Assembly (NCBI RefSeq): GCF_020622265.1
Contig: NZ_JACNMQ010000001.1
Span: 496,001-560,000, forward strand
DNA length: 64,000 bases
Source: Halomonas sp. M20
Lineage (GTDB): Bacteria > Pseudomonadota > Gammaproteobacteria > Pseudomonadales > Halomonadaceae
Direction: 5' to 3'
Part shown: one piece after another, positions 1 through 9,058 of the stretch
Position numbering within the stretch: the first letter of the stretch is position 1
Layout of the letters: each line of letters opens with the position of its first letter
Program-made: the position numbers and the translations under genes
The notes under the pieces: model-generated
Seen by the model: the letters and a program-made list of their open reading frames with translations, nothing else
Database searches by the model: none
Told to the model about the DNA's origin: nothing

Positions 1-950
1 AGAGTCATTCCCGGGGCGAGTATGTGTTCGATTGGTCCTGGGCGGACGCTTGGGAGCGAGCCGGCGGCGACTACTACCCAAAGGCTCTGACGGCGATACC
101 TTATACACCGGCCCCGGGCACGCGGGCCTCCATCAGTGCACGGATCGAAAAGCCAGCCGCCGTGTTTGCGGCGCTGGCAGAACATTGTTGCGATGAGCGC
201 CTTTCGAGCTGGCATCTGTTGTTCGCCGAAGACGCGGAAGTCGATGCCTGGAAAGTCGCGGCGCCCGAGCTGCTCGAGCGCCGGGGCGTTCAATTCCAGT
301 GGCATGACGCGGGGTACGGTGATTTTGATGGGTTTCTGGCGGCGATGAGCTCGAAACGGCGCAAGGAAATTCGTCGTGAACGGCGGCGTGTAGCGGAACA
401 GGGGATTACACTGTCACGTCTGACCGGTGAGAAAATCGGCTCAGCGGCACTTGCGCATTTCTACCGCTGTTATCAGATGACCTATCTGGAGCGCGGCCAG
501 CGTCCTTATCTGCCCTTCGACTTCTTTCAGCGGTTGCAACGCACCTTGCCCGAGGCGTTGGTGCTTGTTCAGGCGCAGGTAGAAGAGCAGCCAATCGCGG
601 CAGCACTTTGCCTGCAGGGTAACAAGACCTTGTATGGCCGTTACTGGGGGAGTGAAGTGGAGGCGGACTGTCTGCATTTCGAAACCTGTTATTACCAGGG
701 TATTGAGCACTGCCTGGAAAACGGATTGACCCGATTCGATCCGGGCACACAAGGCGAGCACAAGTTGATGCGGGGATTTGCACCGCGGCAGCTGCGTTCC
801 CTGCACTATATCGCCGAGCCAGATTTTCGTCGTGCCGTCGCACATTTTTGCGCCCAGGAGCGCGCGCATATCGAGTTGTACTATCGTCAGGCCCAAGAGC
901 GATTGCCTTTCCGGCATAACGTCACCATTTCCCAACGAGAATCATCATGA
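1..950 (+). CDS. FemAB-like GNAT-fold protein (DUF482 type), 5' end cut by window
   Basis: The reading frame is already open at the first bases of the window: codons from position 3 read SHSRGEYVFDWSWADAW, so the GTG at 24 is not a real start and the gene begins upstream. The visible part (about 316 residues) resembles the FemAB-like / peptidogalycan-biosynthesis-recognition family (PF04339), with the basic segment SKRRKEIRRERRR near the middle and the conserved ending FDPGTQGEHKLMRGFAP. Family members have a double-GNAT fold; the substrate is not established, so I assign no reaction. It overlaps the following antiporter gene by 4 nt (ATGA at 947-950), which points to translational coupling. 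Family assignment is from recalled motifs only. Confidence 0.8.
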   Translation, partial: SHSRGEYVFDWSWADAWERAGGDYYPKALTAIPYTPAPGTRASISARIEKPAAVFAALAEHCCDERLSSWHLLFAEDAEVDAWKVAAPELLERRGVQFQWHDAGYGDFDGFLAAMSSKRRKEIRRERRRVAEQGITLSRLTGEKIGSAALAHFYRCYQMTYLERGQRPYLPFDFFQRLQRTLPEALVLVQAQVEEQPIAAALCLQGNKTLYGRYWGSEVEADCLHFETCYYQGIEHCLENGLTRFDPGTQGEHKLMRGFAPRQLRSLHYIAEPDFRRAVAHFCAQERAHIELYYRQAQERLPFRHNVTISQRESS

Positions 951-2749
951 GCTTTTTGCTTGAAGCGGCAGTACTCCTGGGGGCTGCGATCGTCGCTGTT
1001 CCCCTATTTCAGCGGCTAGGGCTGGGCTCCATTCTCGGCTATTTGAGTGTTGGGCTATTGCTGGGCCCTTCGGTGACTGGCTTCATTGCCGAGCCCGAGT
1101 CTGTGCTGCATTTCGCCGAATTCGGCGTGGTCATGCTGTTGTTCATCATCGGTCTTTCCCTCGAGCCGTCTCGGCTATGGACCATGCGCAAGCGTCTTTT
1201 TGGCCTGGGGAGCCTGCAACTGCTGGCAAGCGGCGCGCTACTGACACCCATCGGCCTGATGCTGGATCTGACGCTTGAGGTGTCGATCCTGCTGGGGCTG
1301 ACCCTCGCGTTGTCCTCCACGGCCTTTGCATTGCAGGTACTCAACGCGCGCCAGCAGCTGACCTCCCCACATGGTCAGACGGCCTTTACGATTCTGCTTT
1401 TTCAGGATCTGGCAGTCATCCCATTGTTGGCGGCCTTGCCATTGGTCGCTGGCGGCACGACTCTTTCCTTCGGAGAGTCTCTGCTTCTCGTGCTGCGTGC
1501 CGCAGCGACCGTGGGAGCCGCCATCGTGTTCGGCAGGCTGGTTTTCCCCCGGGTACTGGCATTGGTAGCACGTAGTGAAGTGAATGAAATCTTTACCGCG
1601 GCGGCATTGTTCCTGGTGTTGGGAATGGCCCTGGTAATGGAGTGGGCAGGGCTTTCCATGGCGCTGGGCGCCTTTCTGGGCGGCGTGCTGCTGGCAGATA
1701 CCATTTATCGCCATGAGCTTGAAGCCAATATCGAACCGTTCAAGGGCCTATTGCTTGGCCTGTTCTTCATTGCCGTGGGCATGTCGGTGAACCTGGCCCT
1801 GGTTTTCGAGAATATTGGATGGGTGCTCGCCATCACATTGCTGACCCTGATAGGAAAGCTCGTCGTCATCGCTGTCGTCGGTTTGATCGCGCGACTGCCG
1901 CGTCCGGAAATTCCCCGCTTGGCGACGGTCATCTCCCAGGGCGGCGAGTTCGATTTCGTGTTGCTAACCGCGGGAGTCAGCATAGGAATATTCGAGCAGC
2001 GCATCGCCAGCCTATGTATTGCTGCGGTCACTCTATCCATGGCGCTTACGCCATTTCTTTATCAAATCGGCGAGGGTCTGGGCGACCGCCTCAAGCAAAA
2101 CCAACCCTATGATGGCAATTTTGCCGACGACTCACCGACGGTATTGATCGCTGGGCTGGGCCGCTTCGGGCAGATGGTGGCCCGGATACTCAAATCCCAG
2201 AATCTGAACTTCACGGCGCTGGATCCGAACATTACCCAGGTGGAATTCATCCGCCGCTTCGGGTCGCGTATCTACTATGCAGATGCCACCCGTCTGGATC
2301 TATTGCGTTCAGCAGGGGCCGAGCAGGCCAGGATTCTGGTGATTGCCGTGGATGACGAAGAGGCCGCAACACGTATCGCGCGTCAGGCTCGGGACCACTT
2401 TCCCCATCTTCAAGTGTTTGCTCGGGCGCGTAATCGCCATCATGCCTGGCAACTGATGGATCTGGGGGCCAAGGTAGTGGTGCGCGAAACCTTCGCCGCC
2501 AGCATGGAAATGAGTACTGAGGTGCTCAAGGGCATGGGCTATCCGAGTTCCAACGCCATGGATGCAGTGCGCACCTTTCGTGAGTTCGACCACAAGCTGT
2601 TCGAGGATTCTTACAAGCATCGCGACGATATGTCGGCGCTCGTCGCCGACGATCAGGCGGCCATGGCGGAATTGCAGGCCCTCTTTCAGAAGGGGTTGAG
2701 CAAGCATTCCGATCACCATGCCCATGGCGAAACGAATCAAACCGGCTGA
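947..2749 (+). CDS. CPA2-family cation:proton antiporter with RCK/TrkA-N domain (KefB/KefC-like)
   Basis: 600 residues. The N-terminal ~380 residues are a series of hydrophobic segments typical of the Na+/H+ exchanger (CPA2) fold. A linker is followed at about residue 398 by VLIAGLGRFGQMVARIL, the GxGxxG Rossmann start of a TrkA-N (RCK) nucleotide-binding domain, which runs to about residue 520, with a short His-rich tail. This architecture is that of glutathione-gated potassium efflux systems KefB/KefC, which protect against electrophiles by cytoplasmic acidification; whether this protein is glutathione-gated cannot be told. No KefF/KefG quinone reductase gene is adjacent. The start overlaps the upstream stop (ATGA), and a fructosamine kinase follows after 37 nt on the same strand. 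Confidence 0.9.
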   Translation: MSFLLEAAVLLGAAIVAVPLFQRLGLGSILGYLSVGLLLGPSVTGFIAEPESVLHFAEFGVVMLLFIIGLSLEPSRLWTMRKRLFGLGSLQLLASGALLTPIGLMLDLTLEVSILLGLTLALSSTAFALQVLNARQQLTSPHGQTAFTILLFQDLAVIPLLAALPLVAGGTTLSFGESLLLVLRAAATVGAAIVFGRLVFPRVLALVARSEVNEIFTAAALFLVLGMALVMEWAGLSMALGAFLGGVLLADTIYRHELEANIEPFKGLLLGLFFIAVGMSVNLALVFENIGWVLAITLLTLIGKLVVIAVVGLIARLPRPEIPRLATVISQGGEFDFVLLTAGVSIGIFEQRIASLCIAAVTLSMALTPFLYQIGEGLGDRLKQNQPYDGNFADDSPTVLIAGLGRFGQMVARILKSQNLNFTALDPNITQVEFIRRFGSRIYYADATRLDLLRSAGAEQARILVIAVDDEEAATRIARQARDHFPHLQVFARARNRHHAWQLMDLGAKVVVRETFAASMEMSTEVLKGMGYPSSNAMDAVRTFREFDHKLFEDSYKHRDDMSALVADDQAAMAELQALFQKGLSKHSDHHAHGETNQTG

Positions 2750-2786
2750 ATCTTCTTGAAGACAAGGGTATTGAAGGAAAACTTCC

Positions 2787-3623
2787 ATGGTTTCCAGCGA
2801 TTGGCGCAAACGACTTCAAGCCTTGCATATCAATCCCTGCAGCGAATTGATGCCGCTTTCCGGGGGAGATAGCGCTCAGGTTTGGCAACTGCATACCGAC
2901 TGGGGGCGAGTGGTCGTCAAGCAGGACGACCCTGCTCGTTTGCTTGGAGAAGCCGACGGTTTACGTGCATTGCATGCCGCAGGAACGTCACTGATCGTTC
3001 CCGAGGTGCTGGGGATCGATGCTGACATGCTGGTCATGGAGGCGCTGGACGCGGTCTCGGGTGGAACCCAGGCCGACCATCAGCTGGGCGAAGGATTGCG
3101 CCAGCTTCATCAAGAGAGCAATAAAACTCACGGCTGGGAAAGCGATAACGCCTGTGGGCCGACCCCTCAAAACAATACGCCTTGTAGCGATGGACGCCGC
3201 TTTCAGCGTGAGCGGCGCCTCTTGCCGCTAGGACAGGCGTGTGCTGAAAAAGGTTTGCTGAGAAAGAGCACCTTCGAGAGATTGACTCGCATCGCCGAAG
3301 AACTCGAAAGCTGGCTGCCGAATGTCCGGCCGAGCCTGGTGCACGGCGATCTGTGGTCCGGTAACGTGTTTTATACTCGCGAAGGCCCGGCAATCATCGA
3401 TCCGGCGGTATATCGTCACTATCCGGAGGTGGATCTCGCTATGCTGACCCTGTTCGGTTCGCCATCCGCTGCCTTCTTTGAAGCCTACTGGAATGGTAAC
3501 CGTCCCGACGACTGGCTCCGGCGAAAAGGATTGTTCCAGCTCTATCCGCTACTCAACCACCTGTTGCTTTTTGGCGCCGGCTACCGGGATGCCGTAGAGC
3601 GTACGATCGACGAACTGGGTTGA
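2787..3623 (+). CDS. Fructosamine kinase family protein
   Basis: 278 residues, close to the usual ~290 of the fructosamine-3-kinase / ketosamine kinase family (PF03881), a protein-kinase-like phosphotransferase fold. Visible hallmarks are SLVHGDLWSGNVFY at about residue 185, containing the catalytic-loop Asp and Asn, and AIIDPAVYRHYPEVDLAM, containing the metal-binding DP(A) motif. Bacterial members phosphorylate sugar amines bound to lysine or small amines, so that the glycation product is shed; substrate here is inferred. A Shine-Dalgarno-like AAGGAAA precedes the ATG. The gene may be cotranscribed with the Kef-like antiporter upstream. It meets the TetR gene tail to tail with only 8 nt between the stop codons. 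Confidence 0.88.
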   Translation: MVSSDWRKRLQALHINPCSELMPLSGGDSAQVWQLHTDWGRVVVKQDDPARLLGEADGLRALHAAGTSLIVPEVLGIDADMLVMEALDAVSGGTQADHQLGEGLRQLHQESNKTHGWESDNACGPTPQNNTPCSDGRRFQRERRLLPLGQACAEKGLLRKSTFERLTRIAEELESWLPNVRPSLVHGDLWSGNVFYTREGPAIIDPAVYRHYPEVDLAMLTLFGSPSAAFFEAYWNGNRPDDWLRRKGLFQLYPLLNHLLLFGAGYRDAVERTIDELG

Positions 3624-3631
3624 GTATTCGA

Positions 3632-4270
3632 CTATCTTGAAGAGGGTTGGCATGAAGAAGACGGGCTCATGAGCTGAAAAAGCGTGTCGATCAATGCCCC
3701 ACCTTTTTCACTCAGCGAAAACCGCTCGGGCTGGCGTAGCCAATCATGGAAAAGACCGCCCAGCGTCGATTGCAGTAAGTGGGTAGCCGTTTCTGGGGAC
3801 AGAGAGGGATGCAGCATATGTTGTTCGTAGGCCTTGTGAAACTGCGCATATAGCTCGTCGTGACACTCCTGGGCCATACGATTCTGCATTTCCAGCGGAT
3901 TGATGTCGCCGAAGAATTCGCAGCGATGCAGCAGGATCGAATGTACCCGGCATATATGGGGCTGTTCGAGGCGTGCCAGTCCGCGATGGCAGACCAGGCG
4001 TAGAGTTTCCAGCGGGGAGTCGAGTCGGGCGGGTTTGTCGACTTCCTCGATCAACTCTTCGAAAGGCATGCGAACACGCTCAATCAAGGCATGAAAAAGG
4101 GCGGCCTTGTTTTTGAAATGCCAATAGACGGCGCCTCGGGTCATCCCAGCATGGCGAGCAATCTGTTCCAGGGAGGTTCGCGCTACACCATTATCGAAAA
4201 AAGTCGTTTCAGCCGCGTCAAGGAGGGCTTCCCGGGTAGCGATCGCTTCGGCTTTGGTACGTCTGACCAT
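3632..4270 (-). CDS. TetR/AcrR-family repressor of the adjacent RND pump
   Basis: 212 residues. Residues 10-60 form a TetR-type helix-turn-helix (TSLEQIARHAGMTRGAVYWHF, residues 32-52), very close to AcrR/TtgR/MexR-type TetR regulators; the C-terminal two thirds would bind drug-like ligands. It is divergent from an RND adaptor/pump pair and separated from it by a 148-nt region containing an AcrR-like palindrome (4331-4354), so local repression of the pump, relieved by ligand, is the natural reading. The protein carries no obvious truncation. The Shine-Dalgarno sequence before the ATG is weak. Naming it acrR would be fair but orthology was not tested. Confidence 0.92.
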   Translation of the reverse strand: MVRRTKAEAIATREALLDAAETTFFDNGVARTSLEQIARHAGMTRGAVYWHFKNKAALFHALIERVRMPFEELIEEVDKPARLDSPLETLRLVCHRGLARLEQPHICRVHSILLHRCEFFGDINPLEMQNRMAQECHDELYAQFHKAYEQHMLHPSLSPETATHLLQSTLGGLFHDWLRQPERFSLSEKGGALIDTLFQLMSPSSSCQPSSR

Positions 4271-4328
4271 GGGTTACATCGACTCGCTTAAATGCACGTA
4301 ACTCTATCATAACGCCAAGAGCATGATA

Positions 4329-4358
4329 TTTACATACATGGATGTATGGTTGTATCCT
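4329..4358 (+). promoter_or_regulatory. RND pump promoter with AcrR-like operator
   Basis: A -35-like TTTACA (4329-4334) and -10-like TATCCT (4353-4358), 18 nt apart, enclose an imperfect palindrome at 4331-4354 with arms TACATACAT and ATGGTTGTA. From memory of the E. coli AcrR site, 18 of 24 positions agree. Placement inside the promoter spacer would let the divergent TetR protein block polymerase. Promoter elements were picked by eye. Confidence 0.6.
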
Positions 4359-4418
4359 GTGCGGCCATCGGCCGTCTCTGGGCCACTGAACTCAAGTAAA
4401 GGACTAAGGAGCGCGCCG

Positions 4419-5726
4419 ATGCGCATCGCGAGTGCAAGACACGGATGGATCGCCGGACTATTGATAGCGTCGCTGCTGGCGGGTTGCGGCTCCGAGAATG
4501 ATCAAGGGAACGATCAGAAAAACCAGCAACAGGAGCAGCCAGCGCGAGAGGCTCAGGTCATGACCATGGAGCGTCGGGACATCGACTACGATCGCTCCTA
4601 CTCCGCCAAATTGCGCAGCGAACAGCAAGTCACCATCATCGCTCGCGTCAGGGGCGAACTTGAAGCGCGTAATTTCGAGCCCGGCGAAATGGTCGAGAAA
4701 GGTCAGAGTCTCTACATCATCGAGCCTGATGTTTACGAGGCGACGGTCAATCAGCGCAAGGCGGACCTGCAGAGCGCCAAGGCCCAGGCCTTTCGCGCCG
4801 AGCGCGATGCCGCGCGCTATAAAAAGCTGCTGGCGCAAAACTCCGTCAGTCAGCAGCAGTACGATCAGGCAGTGGCTGAAAAGCGCGTGGCGGAAGCCAG
4901 CGTAGCGCAAGCCCAGGCGGCGCTGGAAAGCGCCAAGATCGATCTGGGATATTCGGATGTGCAGGCGCCAGTGGCCGGCATGATCAGCCTGAGTGATGTC
5001 AACGTGGGCAATGTGGTCGATGTAGGCACGGAGCTTGCCACCATCACGCCCATGAATCCCATTGAAGTGCGCTTCGGCCTGCCTCAGCAGGAGGCCTTCG
5101 ATTTACGCCGTCAGCGGCAGCAGGGCGCTGATATCACGGCGGCATTAAAGCTTCCTGGTAGCAGCGATACGAAACAGCAACAACTCAAAGGCAATATCGA
5201 CTTCCTGGGCTCTCGCGTCAATGACGATACCAGCACGGTGCAGGCAAGGGCCATGTTCGACAATCCTGACGGTCTTTTGTTGCCGGGACAGTTCGCACGA
5301 GTGCAGCTCAAGAACATGAGGCGTTATGATGTTTTCGCAGTGCCAGAGATCGCCGTGACCCAGGGGCTGATGGGCCCTCAGGTATATGTGCTTGATGACG
5401 ACAACAAGGCGCGCACTAAAAATGTGACGCCGGGGGATATCGCCGGGGCGCTGCAAGTCATCGCCGATGGACTCGAATCTGGCGATCGCGTCATCGTCAG
5501 CGACCCGGGGGGAATCGAGGCGGGCACCAAGATCGACCCCCAGCCCTATTCCGGCAATCCGGAAAAACTGTCCGCCCAGAATGGCGACTCTGGCGGCGCT
5601 TCGGAGCAAGGCAAGCAGAAAGGGCAAGCACAGCAAAGCGATGCCGCCTCGCAGCAGGACTCTGCTGACAATCAGGCTGATGATCAGAAGGGTGAAAAGA
5701 CCGCTGAAGGAGAAAGCAGCGAATGA
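4419..5726 (+). CDS. RND efflux periplasmic adaptor lipoprotein (AcrA/MexA type)
   Basis: The start is set at the ATG at 4419 because AAGGAG lies 7 nt upstream (4406-4411) and a lipoprotein signal follows at once: a hydrophobic run ending in LLAGC with Cys23 as the lipidation site. The open frame extends further upstream to 4323, but that part crosses the promoter. The 435-residue protein has the order beta-barrel/lipoyl/coiled-coil hairpin/lipoyl (hairpin roughly residues 100-180, rich in Ala and Gln) of membrane-fusion proteins, and a long low-complexity Gln/Asp/Ser-rich tail after about residue 370, which is unusual in amount. It bridges the RND pump to an outer-membrane channel. The stop overlaps the pump start (ATGA 5723-5726). 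No TolC-like gene is in this operon. Confidence 0.93.
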   Translation: MRIASARHGWIAGLLIASLLAGCGSENDQGNDQKNQQQEQPAREAQVMTMERRDIDYDRSYSAKLRSEQQVTIIARVRGELEARNFEPGEMVEKGQSLYIIEPDVYEATVNQRKADLQSAKAQAFRAERDAARYKKLLAQNSVSQQQYDQAVAEKRVAEASVAQAQAALESAKIDLGYSDVQAPVAGMISLSDVNVGNVVDVGTELATITPMNPIEVRFGLPQQEAFDLRRQRQQGADITAALKLPGSSDTKQQQLKGNIDFLGSRVNDDTSTVQARAMFDNPDGLLLPGQFARVQLKNMRRYDVFAVPEIAVTQGLMGPQVYVLDDDNKARTKNVTPGDIAGALQVIADGLESGDRVIVSDPGGIEAGTKIDPQPYSGNPEKLSAQNGDSGGASEQGKQKGQAQQSDAASQQDSADNQADDQKGEKTAEGESSE

Positions 5727-8700
5727 ATTTCTCTGATTTCTTCATCAAGCGACCGATCTTCGCCACGGTCCTTTCGATCATCCTCGTCGTAGTCGGGACA
5801 CTGGCGATGAGTGGTCTGCCAATCCAGCAGTATCCCAGCGTGGTGCCGCCCACGGTTTCAGTACGGGCGACCTTCCCCGGAGCCAACGCAGAGACCGTCT
5901 CTCAGACCGTGGCGGCGCCTCTGGCCGAGGAGATCAACGGCGTCGAGAACATGATCTACATGACCTCGAACAGCTCCGACAACGGCACCATGAGTATGAG
6001 TGTCGCCTTCGAGATCGGCTCCGATGGTGATATCAATACCATCAACGTCAACAACCGAGTGCAGTCGGCGCTCTCCCAGTTGCCCGAAGCGGTGCAGTCG
6101 CAAGGAGTCGAGGTCGAATTGAGCTCGAGCAGTATTCTTCTGTTTGTGGCGTTGAACTCCCCCAGCGGGGAGTACAGCAAGACCTACATGCAGAACTACG
6201 CGGTGCTCAATATTCTCGACGAGTTGCGCCAGATCCCCGGGGTAGGTCAGGCAGAGGCCTTGGGCGGAAGCGAGTTCGCCATGCGCATCTGGCTCGAACC
6301 GGACAAGCTTGCCCAGTACGACCTGACCCCGGCGGAAGTCGCCAGCGCCATAAGGTCGCAGAATACTGAGGTGCCTGCGGGCAGTCTCGCTGCGGAACCC
6401 CAGGGAGATCCGCGACCCTATACCTATACCATTTCTGCCGGTGGGCGCCTGTCCGATGCCGAAGAGTTCCGCAACATCTATCTGCGTACCAACCCGGACG
6501 GATCGTCGCTATTGCTAAAAGACGTGGCGCGTATCGAGCTGGGGGCTTCTTCCTATGCGGTAAACGCCAATCTCAACGGCGGGACCATGGCGCCACTTGC
6601 CATCAATCAGCAGCCGGGGGCGAACGCTCTGGAAACGGCGGCCAAGGTCAAGAAGACCATGGCGCGGCTGGCCGAACGCTTCCCGGCAGGGCTTGAGTAT
6701 GAGGTGCCCTACGACACCACCTTGTTCATCGACGCCTCCATCGAAACCGTGACGCATACCTTTATCGAAGCCTTCATCATCGTCGCGGTCATTGTGCTGT
6801 TGTTTCTGCAGAACTTTCGCGCCACCGTCATCGCCATGACCGTGGTGCCGGTATCGGTGCTGGGCGCCTTTGCCGGGCTGTATATGCTGGGATTCTCGAT
6901 CAACCTGCTGTCCTTGTTCGCATTGATACTGGCCATCGGTATCGTGGTGGACGATGCCATTCTGGTGGTGGAGAACGTCGAGCGCCTGCTCGAGGAGGAT
7001 AAAGATGTATCGATTGTCGATGCAGTCAGCGAGGGCATGCGCGAGGTCGGTGGGCCGATCATTGCGACCGCCTTCATCATGGCAGCGGTATTCGTGCCGG
7101 TGGCGTTTCTGGGCGGTTTCACCGGTCAGATCTATAAGCAGTTCGCGCTCACCATTGCCATTTCCGTGGCTATCTCAGCTGTTGTAGCGCTGACACTGAC
7201 ACCGGCGCTGGCTGCAATCTTTATTAAGCACAAGAAAAGCCCGCAAGAAGAGTCCAAGTTCATGCGTGCGATACACACGCCGGGGCGCTGGTTCAACAAG
7301 GGCTTTGATGGGGTCACCCGAGTCTACATGAAGATCGTGCATGCCCTTATCAGGTTCTGGATAGTGGCTCTAGCGCTGACCGCGGCGGTACTCGTGGGGT
7401 CGTACTGGCTCTATGAGAGTACGCCCTCGAGCCTGGTGCCGCAGGAAGACCAGGGCATTGCCGTGGCCTCGGTCAGCCTGCCGGACGCTGCCTCGTTGGC
7501 GCGTACCACCGATTACATGAATGCACTCAGTACCAAGTTCGAAAAGATACCCGGCGTCGAGTACGTCTCGGCGATCGCCGGTTATGACATACTCACAAGC
7601 TCTGTAAACACCGCTCGGGGCAGCATTTTTGTCAGCTTAGAATCCTGGGGGAAACGCGATCTTACCGCGGATGACATTATCGCGCGCATCAACAAGATCG
7701 GTGCGCAGACCGCAGGCGGAACGCTGCGTTCCTTCAATTTGCCCCCGATCCCGGGGTTGTCCACGACCGGGGGGTTCACTGGCTACCTGCAAGCGCTGGA
7801 AGGTGCCAGTTCCAACGAGCTTGGGCAGGCGGCCAACAAGGTTATGCAGGCGGCCAGCAAGCGTGAGGAGTTGTCGCAGGTATTCACTACCTTCAATCCC
7901 AACGTGCCCTCCTATCGAGCGCACGTCGATCAGCAGAAAGCATTGAGCTACGGGGTGCCGATTCAAGCGCTTAATGCCACCTTGTCGAATACCTTGGGTA
8001 ACGGCTTCGTCAACTATTTCTCCTATCAGAACCGCAACTTCCAGGTGTTCTTGCAAAACGAAGCCGAGTTTCGTCGTTCCGAGGAGGATCTGAGCAATAT
8101 CTTCGTGCGTGGCAGCAACGGCGAGCGCATCCCTTTGGCGGAGTTCGTTACCTTGGAGCGCATCACCGCGCCCGCGGTGGCGACACGCTACAGCGTGTAT
8201 TCTGCTGCCCAGTTCCAGGGTGGGCCGGCGCCGGGATATAGCTCCGGTCAGGCGATCACCGTCATGGAAGAGGTGGTCAAAGAGACCCTGGGTGAAGGTT
8301 GGAGCATGGGCTGGACCGGTACTGCCTATCAGGAGGTCAATACCGGTAACGCGGCGTCGCTCGCTATTGTTTTCGGTCTGTTGATGGTGTTCCTGATCCT
8401 GGCAGCACAGTATGAAAGCTGGTCGTTGCCACTAGCAGTACTGACCGCGGTGCCCTTTGCCTTTCTGGGCGCGATCGGCGGTGTCGCATTGCGCGGGTTG
8501 AATATCGGCGTCTATGTCGAGGTTGGTATGCTGGTGGTGGTTGGTCTGGCGGCGAAGAACGCTATCCTGATCGTCGAATTCGCCGAGCTGCAGCGCAAGG
8601 AGCAAGGCATGTCGATTCGCGAGGCGGCCAGCAATGCGGCAGAACAGCGTTTTCGCCCCATCGTCATGACGTCTCTGGCATTTATCTTCGGTACGTTGCC

Positions 8701-8929
8701 ACTGGCCCTGGCCTCCGGCGCCAGTAGCGGCAGTAGCCACGAGATCGGCACCACTGTGGCGGTAGGTATGGCTTCGGTCGCGATACTTGCCAGTTTCTTC
8801 GTGCCATCGTTTTATGCCATGATTGCGCGAGCTTCCGATTGGCTGGCCAGCAAGCGAGGGAAGAAGGAAGGGCGCAGCGAAGATGGCAGCAAGGGAAATG
8901 GAGACTCTGCCCAGGCTTCCAGATCCTAG
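5723..8929 (+). CDS. RND multidrug efflux permease (HAE1 family, AcrB/MexB type)
   Basis: 1068 residues, the usual length for AcrB/MexB homologues. It begins MNFSDFFIKRPIFATVLSI, the typical first transmembrane helix, and has two large periplasmic loops plus two six-helix blocks. In helix 4, GIVVDDAILVVENVE carries the paired Asp residues of the proton relay, and the second block has GLAAKNAILIVEFA with the matching Lys. The protein would export hydrophobic drugs, bile-like detergents or solvents using proton motive force with the adaptor encoded just upstream and a TolC-type channel encoded elsewhere. The C-terminus is a short charged, Ser/Gly-rich tail. A strong hairpin follows, ending the operon. 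Confidence 0.95.
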   Translation: MNFSDFFIKRPIFATVLSIILVVVGTLAMSGLPIQQYPSVVPPTVSVRATFPGANAETVSQTVAAPLAEEINGVENMIYMTSNSSDNGTMSMSVAFEIGSDGDINTINVNNRVQSALSQLPEAVQSQGVEVELSSSSILLFVALNSPSGEYSKTYMQNYAVLNILDELRQIPGVGQAEALGGSEFAMRIWLEPDKLAQYDLTPAEVASAIRSQNTEVPAGSLAAEPQGDPRPYTYTISAGGRLSDAEEFRNIYLRTNPDGSSLLLKDVARIELGASSYAVNANLNGGTMAPLAINQQPGANALETAAKVKKTMARLAERFPAGLEYEVPYDTTLFIDASIETVTHTFIEAFIIVAVIVLLFLQNFRATVIAMTVVPVSVLGAFAGLYMLGFSINLLSLFALILAIGIVVDDAILVVENVERLLEEDKDVSIVDAVSEGMREVGGPIIATAFIMAAVFVPVAFLGGFTGQIYKQFALTIAISVAISAVVALTLTPALAAIFIKHKKSPQEESKFMRAIHTPGRWFNKGFDGVTRVYMKIVHALIRFWIVALALTAAVLVGSYWLYESTPSSLVPQEDQGIAVASVSLPDAASLARTTDYMNALSTKFEKIPGVEYVSAIAGYDILTSSVNTARGSIFVSLESWGKRDLTADDIIARINKIGAQTAGGTLRSFNLPPIPGLSTTGGFTGYLQALEGASSNELGQAANKVMQAASKREELSQVFTTFNPNVPSYRAHVDQQKALSYGVPIQALNATLSNTLGNGFVNYFSYQNRNFQVFLQNEAEFRRSEEDLSNIFVRGSNGERIPLAEFVTLERITAPAVATRYSVYSAAQFQGGPAPGYSSGQAITVMEEVVKETLGEGWSMGWTGTAYQEVNTGNAASLAIVFGLLMVFLILAAQYESWSLPLAVLTAVPFAFLGAIGGVALRGLNIGVYVEVGMLVVVGLAAKNAILIVEFAELQRKEQGMSIREAASNAAEQRFRPIVMTSLAFIFGTLPLALASGASSGSSHEIGTTVAVGMASVAILASFFVPSFYAMIARASDWLASKRGKKEGRSEDGSKGNGDSAQASRS

Positions 8930-8952
8930 TTCGCTCAGAGCAGAGGTATGAT

Positions 8953-8982
8953 GCGAAGCCAAGACGAGAGTCTTGGCTTCGT
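8953..8982 (+). terminator. Hairpin terminator after the RND operon
   Basis: A perfect 12-bp stem (CGAAGCCAAGAC / GTCTTGGCTTCG, 8954-8965 and 8970-8981) with a GAGA tetraloop lies 25 nt past the pump stop. The T-run is short (GTCGTTTG), so termination strength is uncertain. Confidence 0.7.
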
Positions 8983-9058
8983 CGTTTGATGACGCCTTAG
9001 CCGGCAATGAGTAGATAGCAAGTTTTCAGTGGGTTCATTTAATGCCGCAGGAGTTGGC

